Part shown: piece after piece, positions 31,311 through 38,133 of the stretch
Layout of the letters: each line of letters starts with the position of its first letter
Numbering within the stretch: position 1 is the first letter of the stretch
From: UMGS1783 sp900555065
GTDB lineage: Bacteria; Bacillota; Clostridia; Oscillospirales; UMGS1783
Direction: 5' to 3'
Length of the DNA stretch: 44,565 nucleotides
Assembly (NCBI GenBank): GCA_937991645.1
Contig: CALKPL010000032.1
Span: 1-44,565 of the forward strand
Notes under the pieces: generated by a model
Database searches by the model: none
The model's input: the letters and a program-made list of their open reading frames with translations, nothing else
What the model was told of the DNA's origin: nothing
Program-made: the position numbers and the translations under genes

Positions 31311-33584
31311 TTACTTTTTTCCAATAAACGGGTATTCGTCCCGCAGCGCCGCCAATTTTTCCGGCGGAATGGGTTCGCCTTCGCGGCGCCCGCAGCGCGG
31401 GCACACGTCGCCGATAATGCCGACATATCCGCACACCGGATCCCGGTCCACCGGATGGTTGACCGAACCGTAGCCGACGCCCATGTCGTGCATATGGCGT
31501 ATAACGGCCATAAACGCCTCCAGGTTGTCGGAGGGATTGCCGTCCATCTCCACATAGGTGATATGCCCCGCAGGCGTCAGCGCATGGTAGGGGGCTTCCT
31601 TCTCAATCTTTTCAAATGCCGTAATAGGATAATACACGGGCACATGGAAGGAGTTTGTGTAATACTCGCGGTCGGTCACGCCGGGGATAATGCCGTAGCG
31701 CTTCTTGTCCATGCGTATAAACCGGCCGGACAGGCCTTCCGCAGGCGTTGCGAGCAGGGAGTAGTTCAGGCCGGTCTGTTCGCCCTTGCGCTTGCAGAAC
31801 TCGTTCATGTGCCGCACAATCTCCAGTCCCTTTTCCTGCATCTCGTCGCTCTCGCCGTGGTGATGCCCGTACAGGCTGACAAGCGTCTCCGCAAGCCCGA
31901 TAAAGCCGATCGAAAGGGTGCCGTGCTTAATCACGTCGCGCACTTCGTCGTCCGGGCCGAGCTTGTCGCTGTCCAGCCATACGCCCTCGCCCATGAGGAA
32001 GGGATAGTTGCGCACCTTCTTTTTGGCCTGTATCTCGAACCGGTCGAGCAGCTGCCCCGCCACCAGCTCCAGCATTTCGTCGAGCGCGCGGTAAAAGGCC
32101 GGCGCGTCGCCCTTCGCTTCTATGGCAAGCCGGGGCAGGTTGATCGAAGTAAAGGAGAGGTTGCCGCGGCCGAAGGTCGTCTCCTGCTGCGGATCATAGC
32201 GGTTTGCGATCACACGGGTGCGGCAGCCCATGGTCGCCACCTCCGTCTCGGGCCGGCCGGGCACGTAATACTGCAGGTTGTAAGGCGCGTCCAGGTTGAC
32301 AAAGTTGGGGAAGAGCCGCTTTGCACTGCAGCGGCAGGCGAGTTCAAACAGGTCGTAGTTCGGGTCGCCCGGATTGTAGTTCACGCCCGCTTTGAGTTTG
32401 AATATCTGTATGGGGAAGATCGGCGTCTCGCCATGGCCGAGCCCCGCTTCTGTCGCGAGCAGGATATTGCGGATGACAAGCCTGCCCTCGTCGCTGGTAT
32501 CGGTTCCGTAATTGATGGAGGAAAACGGCGTCTGCGCGCCTGCGCGCGAGTGCATGGAGTTGAGGTTGTGCACCACGGATTCCATGGCCTGATAGGTGCG
32601 CCGGTTGATCTCCTGCGCGGATTCACGCAGGGTGAAGTCCAGTGCCTGCCGCGCCAGGGCCTCGTCAAAGCGCGCCTGCAGGCCTTCGCACAGCGCGCGT
32701 ACATACGCTTCGTTACGGCCCAGCGACGGCCCGCCCGCCTTTTCCGCAGCGGCGTCTACGATCTCCGTCGCGGCCTGCTTGTCCACCGCGGCTTCCGGCG
32801 CGAGTATGGAGAGCGCCTTGCGCAGGTTTTCGATCAGCAGCCGGCGGTAGGTTTTTTTCACGCCCTTGGCCAGCGCATAGTCAAAATTCGGAATGCCCTG
32901 GCCGCCGTGCTGGTCGTTCTGGTTGGACTGGATGGCGATACAGGCCAGCGCCGCATAGCTCTGTATATCCTGCGGCTCGCGCAGGTAACCGTGGCCGGTG
33001 TTAAATCCGTTGGTAAACAGGCGGTCAATATCAATCTGGCAGCAGGTCGTCGTCAGCGCGTAGAAGTCGAAGTCGTGGATGTGAATCCATCCTTCCTCAT
33101 AGGCGCGCGCCTGCTCGGGGGTGAGCAGATAGGCCGTGTTGTAGGATTTCGCCGCCGCACTGCCCAGCTGCAGCATGCTGCCCATAGACGTGTTGCCGTC
33201 CACGTTCGCGTTGTCACGCTTCAGGTTGGAGCGGCGCGCGTCGGCGTTGGTGATTTCGTCGCAGGCCTGCATGAGCGCAGTGTTGGACTCGCGCACACGG
33301 GTGCGCTTGGCGCGGTAAAGGATATAGCGTTTGGCGACGTCCTCCAGCCCGTTATGCATCAGCACACGTTCCACTTCGTCCTGAATCTGTTCTATTTTGT
33401 AGTTGTCCTCGCCTGTTGCAAGCAATGCGTCGCCCACCTGGTTTGCAAGCCTTGCGGCCAGCGCAGCGTCTTCCTGTCCCGACGCGGCAAGGGCTTTGAG
33501 TATCGCGTTCGCGATCTTGGACTCGTCGTACAGCACGACCCGTCCGTCCCGCTTTGTGATGCTCCTGACTCTTGTGTTCTCCAT
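31311..33584 (-). CDS. nrdD: Anaerobic (class III) ribonucleoside-triphosphate reductase, large chain
   Basis: 757 residues. It reduces ribonucleotides to deoxyribonucleotides without oxygen. An N-terminal ATP-cone (VRSITKRDGRVVLYDESKIANAIL, residues about 5-95) is followed by the ten-stranded catalytic barrel with EGWIHIHDFDFY, TTTCCQIDIDRLFTNGFNTG, TPFSSINYGTD and NLSFTSINLPRLA. The C-terminal zinc region is DRDPVCGYVGIIGDVCPRCG, in which one of four expected cysteines is Asp. The protein stops at EYPFIGKK, before any glycyl-radical loop, which is encoded by the next gene. RBS GGGAGG. Co-transcribed with nrdG, 17 bp upstream. Confidence 0.94.
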   Translation of the reverse strand: MENTRVRSITKRDGRVVLYDESKIANAILKALAASGQEDAALAARLANQVGDALLATGEDNYKIEQIQDEVERVLMHNGLEDVAKRYILYRAKRTRVRESNTALMQACDEITNADARRSNLKRDNANVDGNTSMGSMLQLGSAAAKSYNTAYLLTPEQARAYEEGWIHIHDFDFYALTTTCCQIDIDRLFTNGFNTGHGYLREPQDIQSYAALACIAIQSNQNDQHGGQGIPNFDYALAKGVKKTYRRLLIENLRKALSILAPEAAVDKQAATEIVDAAAEKAGGPSLGRNEAYVRALCEGLQARFDEALARQALDFTLRESAQEINRRTYQAMESVVHNLNSMHSRAGAQTPFSSINYGTDTSDEGRLVIRNILLATEAGLGHGETPIFPIQIFKLKAGVNYNPGDPNYDLFELACRCSAKRLFPNFVNLDAPYNLQYYVPGRPETEVATMGCRTRVIANRYDPQQETTFGRGNLSFTSINLPRLAIEAKGDAPAFYRALDEMLELVAGQLLDRFEIQAKKKVRNYPFLMGEGVWLDSDKLGPDDEVRDVIKHGTLSIGFIGLAETLVSLYGHHHGESDEMQEKGLEIVRHMNEFCKRKGEQTGLNYSLLATPAEGLSGRFIRMDKKRYGIIPGVTDREYYTNSFHVPVYYPITAFEKIEKEAPYHALTPAGHITYVEMDGNPSDNLEAFMAVIRHMHDMGVGYGSVNHPVDRDPVCGYVGIIGDVCPRCGRREGEPIPPEKLAALRDEYPFIGKK

Positions 33585-33601
33585 GTGCGTATATCCTCCC
33601 G

Positions 33602-34117
33602 TTATAACTCTGTCAGTACAGGCTCGCCCGCGGCCCGTGTCGCGCGCATATCCAGAATCCGCTGGTTGCGCGAGCCCCTGAACTTCAAATCCAGACTTTT
33701 TTCCGCAAGCAGGAACGGGCCGTCGATGAGGTAATCGGTCTGCGCGAGCAGCTCGGCCCAGGCGTTCTCCGCCGTGGCGTTGGCCGTCAGGTATTCATAG
33801 GTGTAGCCGGTATAGGTCACCACGTCCAGTTTGCCCGCCGCGTGAACGGCCGTCGCGAGCGCGGCCAGCGGCGCGGCCTGCAGAAAGGGCTCGCCGCCGC
33901 TGAAGGTGACGCCGCGCAGCAACGGATTGCGCAGAATCCGGTCGTACAGCGTGCGGACGGAAACCTCCGTGCCGCCGTCAATCGGATGGGTCTGCGGGTT
34001 GTGACAGCCGGGACAGTCGTGCGGACAGCCCTGCGTAAAAATGGTAAACCGGTAGCCGGGCCCGTCCACGATGGACTCCTCCACAATGCCCGCCACCCGC
34101 AGCAATCTCTCTGTCAT
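33602..34117 (-). CDS. nrdG: Anaerobic ribonucleotide reductase activating protein (radical SAM)
   Basis: 171 residues. It uses S-adenosylmethionine and a 4Fe-4S cluster to form the glycyl radical on NrdD. The cluster motif CxxxCxxC is CPHDCPGC (residues about 31-38), followed by GGTEV and the GVTFSGGEPFLQ SAM-binding segment. First gene of the operon, with a promoter at 34155-34183 and a palindrome overlapping the leader near the start codon. A truncated C-terminus compared with pyruvate formate-lyase activase is normal for NrdG. Confidence 0.95.
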   Translation of the reverse strand: MTERLLRVAGIVEESIVDGPGYRFTIFTQGCPHDCPGCHNPQTHPIDGGTEVSVRTLYDRILRNPLLRGVTFSGGEPFLQAAPLAALATAVHAAGKLDVVTYTGYTYEYLTANATAENAWAELLAQTDYLIDGPFLLAEKSLDLKFRGSRNQRILDMRATRAAGEPVLTEL

Positions 34118-34128
34118 CGTTTTGCTCC

Positions 34129-34142
34129 TACTACATGTGGTA
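34129..34142. promoter_or_regulatory. NrdR-box-like palindrome
   Basis: TACTACATGTGGTA is a 14-bp dyad with one mismatch, resembling the ACxxxATxTAGT-type boxes of the RNR repressor NrdR. It overlaps the ribosome binding site region of nrdG. A second, weaker AT-rich candidate lies in the promoter spacer. Confidence 0.45.
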
Positions 34143-34154
34143 CTTATTGTTTAT

Positions 34155-34183
34155 ATTATCCTACAATATATTCATAATGTCAA
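34155..34183 (-). promoter_or_regulatory. Promoter of the nrdG-nrdD operon
   Basis: Leftward TTGACA (34178-34183), 17 bp, GATAAT (34155-34160). Confidence 0.8.
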
Positions 34184-34280
34184 GATGCTTTTTTATATTA
34201 TACTTAATTTGTATATATGACGAAAAGCAGCGGCTTATCCGCATCGTATTTTGTACACTTGGCCGTATACCGGCCGCCCG

Positions 34281-34500
34281 GCAGCGGCGCGCGCTCCGCG
34301 TAATACAAGTGCACTCTGCATAACCCAGGCGTTCTCCGCATAACCCAGGCGTTCTCCGCATAATCCAGGCGTTCTCTCCAAACCCCATGCGCGCTCCGCA
34401 TAACCCATGCGCGCTCCGCGTAGCCCAAGCGCGCTCCGCATAACACAGGCGCACTCGGCATAATCCAGGCGCGCTCTGCATAACACAGGCGCGCTTTTCG
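34281..34500. repeat. 20-bp tandem repeat, ten to eleven copies
   Basis: Unit TAACCCAGGCGYGCTCCGCA repeats in exact 20-bp register from 34301 to 34500, with a partial copy at 34281-34300. Copies at 34321 and 34341 are identical; others differ at one to five positions. The period is not a multiple of three, so the open leftward frames across it are not credible genes. Confidence 0.93.
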
Positions 34501-34956
34501 CGGCATGAAGCGCCATGCTGATCCATTGGCCGCCGCTGCCGGGACACCGCGCGCCATCGCGACCGACGGCGTAGGCGCCGCAAAGCTGCTTGAATGCGTC
34601 GTCCGCGCCGCGGCAAAACGAAAACGCGCCGCGCCCACAACGCGCATTTTCACAGGCCCCGCCGCGCCGATCTGCCGTACGCCGCCCGCGCCGGCGGCGC
34701 CGCACAGCCCGGAGCCAATGCCCGCACGCCGAAGCCGACAACGAAACCGGCAATTTAAATCGGCCCTGCAGGGCCATGATTGGAAAGCGTCTTAAGTCGC
34801 GCCGCAATCCATTTCGCTTGCGCCGTTTGCCCTGCAGCCCGTAAACGGCGACCGCGCGGACAGGATCTCTCTATGGTTGGTTGAGGCCCTCCGTCAGCAG
34901 CACGCATTGCCCGATGCCCGCGGCGCACCCTCCCCGCAAAGCGGTGACCAAAAAAG
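34501..34956. other. Gene-free GC-rich stretch with dispersed repeat copy 2
   Basis: No gene is supported. Positions 34826-34878 are the second copy of the dispersed repeat at 30800-30856. Confidence 0.45.
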
Positions 34957-34985
34957 AAAGCGGACATGTGAAACATGTCCGCTTT
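34957..34985 (-). terminator. Terminator of the Fe-S assembly operon
   Basis: AAAGCGGACATGT-GAA-ACATGTCCGCTTT, a perfect 13-bp stem followed leftward by a T-rich run. It lies about 180 bp after the smsB stop. Confidence 0.85.
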
Positions 34986-35163
34986 TTGCACATCCAAATA
35001 CGCATGCGCTAAAACCAAATGCAGGGCAAAACGCAAATGATTCCTGGCCGGGCGCCGCGGCTATACGCCGCCCGCGATCGATTTTCCGCGTCCGCGCCGC
35101 CGCGCTGTACACGATGCGTCCGCACCGTATTCCCGCCAGTCGCCAGCGCACAGCGGCTCCATA

Positions 35164-36084
35164 CTACTTCAAAAAGCCGTTTACAATTTCCGATTCGGCC
35201 TGTTCATAAGTGAGCCCCAGCGTCATAAGCTTCATAATCTGCTCGCCCGCAATCTTGCCAATGGCGGCCTCGTGAATGAGCGAAGCGTCCACATGCCCGG
35301 CCTGTATCTCCGGGACGGCCTGCACGACCGCGCCGTCCATAATGATCGCATCGCACTCCGAATGCCCCATGCAGGCGTTGTTGCCGTGTATCTTGGAGAG
35401 GAATTTCTGGACCGATTCCCCCTTCGCCACCGAACGGGAGGTTATGTTGGCGCTGGAACCCTTTCCGTTCAGATCCACTGCAAAGGTGGTCGTCGCCGTC
35501 TGCGTTCCGCTCGTCATAAGCTTTTCATGCACGACAAGCGTCGCGCCGTCGCCGACCGTACCCTCCGTAACCCTGTCGGTGGAGTCGACGCCTTCAATCT
35601 GGACGGTGTCCATTTCCAGATAACTGCCCTCTTCAAGGTGGACGCGGGTCACGGGGTTGAGCACACGCTTGCCCGAACCGCCGCCCTCGCCATAGTGTTT
35701 TTCCACGTATTTCACCCTGGCGTTTTTGCCCACGTGAAAGGTGTGTATGCCGTCGTGCTGGGACAGGTGCAGCCCGTCGTTGTGGATCCCGCAGCCGGCG
35801 ACAATCTGTACGTCGCTGTCCTCGCCGATATAGAAGTCGTTATATACCAGGTCCACAAGCCCGCTCTGTTCGACCACGACCGGAATGTGTACAAATTCGC
35901 CCTTTGTGCCGGGCGCGACATAGATGTCGATGCCCGGGTTGTCCTGTTTCGGGATAATCTGTATGTGTTCGGTGCTGGCGCGGCCCGCGCTCTTTCCGTC
36001 GACCCGAATATTGTATGCGCCGGCCGGTTTTTCGCCGGTAAGTCCGGCGATTACGCCCAGCATTTTCTGGATGACAGCGTTCAT
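35164..36084 (-). CDS. SufB/SufD-family Fe-S scaffold protein (SmsB-type)
   Basis: 306 residues, shorter than E. coli SufB (about 495). The right-handed beta-helix core of the SufBD family is readable: STEHIQIIPKQDNPGIDIYV, HNDGLHLSQHDGIHTFHVGK, VVHEKLMTSGTQTATTTFAVDL, and the conserved end CMGHSECDAIIMDGAVVQAVPEI with HEAAIGKIAGEQIMKLMTLGL. With the ATPase gene upstream it forms a two-gene minimal SUF (SmsCB) system as described in anaerobes and archaea. It overlaps the ATPase stop by 4 bp (ATGA). No SufS, SufU or SufD gene is nearby, so sulfur donation comes from elsewhere. Confidence 0.9.
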   Translation of the reverse strand: MNAVIQKMLGVIAGLTGEKPAGAYNIRVDGKSAGRASTEHIQIIPKQDNPGIDIYVAPGTKGEFVHIPVVVEQSGLVDLVYNDFYIGEDSDVQIVAGCGIHNDGLHLSQHDGIHTFHVGKNARVKYVEKHYGEGGGSGKRVLNPVTRVHLEEGSYLEMDTVQIEGVDSTDRVTEGTVGDGATLVVHEKLMTSGTQTATTTFAVDLNGKGSSANITSRSVAKGESVQKFLSKIHGNNACMGHSECDAIIMDGAVVQAVPEIQAGHVDASLIHEAAIGKIAGEQIMKLMTLGLTYEQAESEIVNGFLK

Positions 36085-36818
36085 ATGCGCACCTCCTCGC
36101 GGTAATAGCGGCAGGCATTCGACTCCTTGAGCAGGCCCGGAAGAATCTCGTCCTTTGTCCCGGTCCCCGTAATTGTGCCGCCGGAGACGACGATAATCCT
36201 GTCCGCAATCTCGATAATGCGCTCCTGGTGAGAGATAATGATAATGGTTCCGTTTTTCTCATCACGCATTTTCTGGAACACGCGGATGAGGTTATGGAAG
36301 CTCCACAGATCAATGCCGGCCTCCGGCTCGTCGAACAGGTAGAGCTTGGGTGCGCGGGCGATCAGCGTCGCGATCTCAATGCGCTTGAGCTCGCCGCCGG
36401 ACAGGCGCGCGTCGATCTCGCGATCGATATAGTCCATCGCGCACAGCCCGACTTCGGACAGATAGGCGCAGGCCTCGTCTGTTGCCAGAGTGCGTCCGGC
36501 CGCAAGCCGCAGCAGGTCGCGCACATACAGGCCTTTAAACCGGACCGGCTGCTGGAAGGCGAAGCCGATTCCAAGCCTGGCCCGCTCGGTCACGCTGAGG
36601 CCGGTGATATCCGATCCGTTAAACAGAATCTTGCCCTCCGTCGGCTTTTCAATGCCCATAATAATTTTTGCAAGCGTCGATTTCCCGCCGCCGTTGGGGC
36701 CGGTGATTACAATGAAGCCGTTGTCCTCCACCGTGAGGTTTATATCGTGCAGAATCTCTTTGCGCGCATGGTCCGAATCCATAGCAACGCCAAAGGAAAC
36801 GTTTTGAAGCTCCAGCAT
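36081..36818 (-). CDS. SufC-type Fe-S assembly ATPase (SmsC)
   Basis: 245 residues. A cytoplasmic ABC-type ATPase without membrane partners: Walker A GPNGGGKST (about 41-49), Q-loop GFAFQQPVRFKG, signature LSGGELKRIEIA, Walker B KLYLFDEPEAGID and the H-loop IIIISHQE. The EPEAGID form is the SufC type rather than a transporter. It powers the SmsB scaffold. Strong RBS GGAGGG. Regulated promoter upstream at 36868-36897. Confidence 0.92.
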   Translation of the reverse strand: MLELQNVSFGVAMDSDHARKEILHDINLTVEDNGFIVITGPNGGGKSTLAKIIMGIEKPTEGKILFNGSDITGLSVTERARLGIGFAFQQPVRFKGLYVRDLLRLAAGRTLATDEACAYLSEVGLCAMDYIDREIDARLSGGELKRIEIATLIARAPKLYLFDEPEAGIDLWSFHNLIRVFQKMRDEKNGTIIIISHQERIIEIADRIIVVSGGTITGTGTKDEILPGLLKESNACRYYREEVRI

Positions 36819-36867
36819 GGAATTTCCCTCCGTCTCTCGGGATGAAGTCTATATATTTCCCGTTTCA

Positions 36868-36897
36868 ATAATACACCTTTTAGGTATGCAATGTCAA
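36868..36897 (-). promoter_or_regulatory. Promoter of smsC-smsB with a dyad in the spacer
   Basis: Leftward TTGACA (36892-36897), 18 bp, TATTAT (36868-36873). The spacer holds ATACCTAAAAGGTGTAT (36871-36887), an imperfect dyad in the position where an Rrf2/IscR-type repressor would act. Confidence 0.7.
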
Positions 36898-36924
36898 CAA
36901 TTTTATAATATTTCTTAAAAAACC

Positions 36925-36958
36925 AGAGGCCCGGCGGATATATCGCCGCCGGGCCTCT
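36925..36958 (-). terminator. Terminator of the aldo/keto reductase gene
   Basis: AGAGGCCCGGCG (36925-36936) pairs with CGCCGGGCCTCT (36947-36958) and is followed leftward by TTTTTTAAG. Confidence 0.9.
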
Positions 36959-36976
36959 GCAAAGCTGTCTGTTTTA

Positions 36977-37837
36977 TTATTCCACGTCGAGCGGCACGCG
37001 CCGGTCGGGCGCAGGAAAGGCCGCGTCCAGCCGCGCCCAGTCCTCCTCCGAAAGCTGCAGGGAGCGCGCGGCGGCGTTTTCACGGACATGTTCGACGCTC
37101 GCCGCCTTTGGAATCGCCATCACGCCCGGCCGTCGCCAGAGGAAGGCGAGCAGTATCTGGGCAACGGTCGCGCCGTACGCCGCCGCCGTCTGTTCCAGCA
37201 GCGGGTGCCGGAGCAGCCCGCGTCCCGTCCGCGCCACGGCGCCGGCCTGGGCAAGCGGACAATAGGCCATCACGCCGATCCCGCGCTGCGCCAGCAAGGG
37301 CAACAGCGCGTATTCTATCCCGCGCGAGCCGAGGTGGTACAGGACCTGGTCTACGGCGCAGTTTTCACCGCCCGGCGTCTGAAGCAGTTCCTGCATATCC
37401 TCCACGTCGAAGTTAGATACGCCCCAGCGCCGGATTTTCCCCTGCGCGACAAGCTCCTCCATGCAGGCCACCGTCTCTTCCAGCGGTACATTGCCGCGCC
37501 AGTGCAGCAGGTACAGGTCCAGGTAATCCGTCTGCAGGCGTTTCAACGAGGCGGCGCAGCTCTGGAAAATGTGTTCCCTGCCCGCGTTCTCAGGATGCAC
37601 TTTGGACACAAGCTGAAAAGTATCCCGCGGCAGTTCGCGCACAGCCCTGCCGACCAGCGCTTCGGAACGGCCGTTGCCGTAAATCTCCGCCGTGTCAATC
37701 AACGTCAGGCCCAGCGATACGCCGGTGCGCAGGGCCTGCGCCTCTGCACCCGCCTTATCGGGCGAATCGCCCATGAACCAGCCGCCCTGGCCCAATATGG
37801 GCAGAGTCAGGCCGTTTGCGTTTATCGTATTTTGCAT
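36977..37837 (-). CDS. Aldo/keto reductase
   Basis: 286 residues from the ATG at 37837, set by GGGGGGA upstream. An NADPH-type (alpha/beta)8 barrel reductase. The catalytic tetrad is visible: Asp and Tyr in LIDTAEIYGNG, Lys in LVSKVHPEN and His in LYLLHWRGNVPLEET. The C-terminal nucleotide-binding part has AIPKAASVEHVRENAAA. The substrate is not predictable. Single gene with its own terminator. Confidence 0.92.
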   Translation of the reverse strand: MQNTINANGLTLPILGQGGWFMGDSPDKAGAEAQALRTGVSLGLTLIDTAEIYGNGRSEALVGRAVRELPRDTFQLVSKVHPENAGREHIFQSCAASLKRLQTDYLDLYLLHWRGNVPLEETVACMEELVAQGKIRRWGVSNFDVEDMQELLQTPGGENCAVDQVLYHLGSRGIEYALLPLLAQRGIGVMAYCPLAQAGAVARTGRGLLRHPLLEQTAAAYGATVAQILLAFLWRRPGVMAIPKAASVEHVRENAAARSLQLSEEDWARLDAAFPAPDRRVPLDVE

Positions 37838-38133
37838 GATCGTTCCCCCCTCGGGTCTGGACCGCCTCATTCTGCGGCGGTCCCGGTTTCATCTGCGGCG
37901 CGCCGTACCGCGGGCGTATACCCTTGCGAAGCGCGGTCTGTCTGTCAGGGCCAACGCCCGCCCGGCAGCGCTTCGCACACGGTCGGCAGCAAACGCCGCG
38001 CATCGGCATTTCACCGCCGCCGGGACCTACGCCCACGCAGCAGCGCTTCGCCGCCGCAAAGCAGTGCCGCATGAATAAACGCGCCGCCCCAGCCATAGTG
38101 GTACGCTGGCGGCCATCCGGCTGCCCGCGCCCC
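37838..38133. other. GC-rich gap with a decayed direct repeat
   Basis: Two related segments about 77 bp apart (near 37950 and 38027) share ACGCCC and CAGCGCTTCGC. Not coding as far as I can see. Confidence 0.4.

Noticed and set aside
31239..33734. 831-codon rightward open frame
   Set aside because: It lies antisense to nrdD and the small glycyl-radical gene; length results from GC-rich codon use.
34161..34807. Three long leftward open frames of 149-190 codons
   Set aside because: They cross the 20-bp repeat, are open in all three phases, are Arg/Cys-rich and lack ribosome binding sites; openness follows from the repeat unit.
37755..38096. 113-codon leftward frame with a repeated AKRC..GVGP pattern
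   Set aside because: The pattern comes from the decayed DNA repeat in the gap; no start signal.
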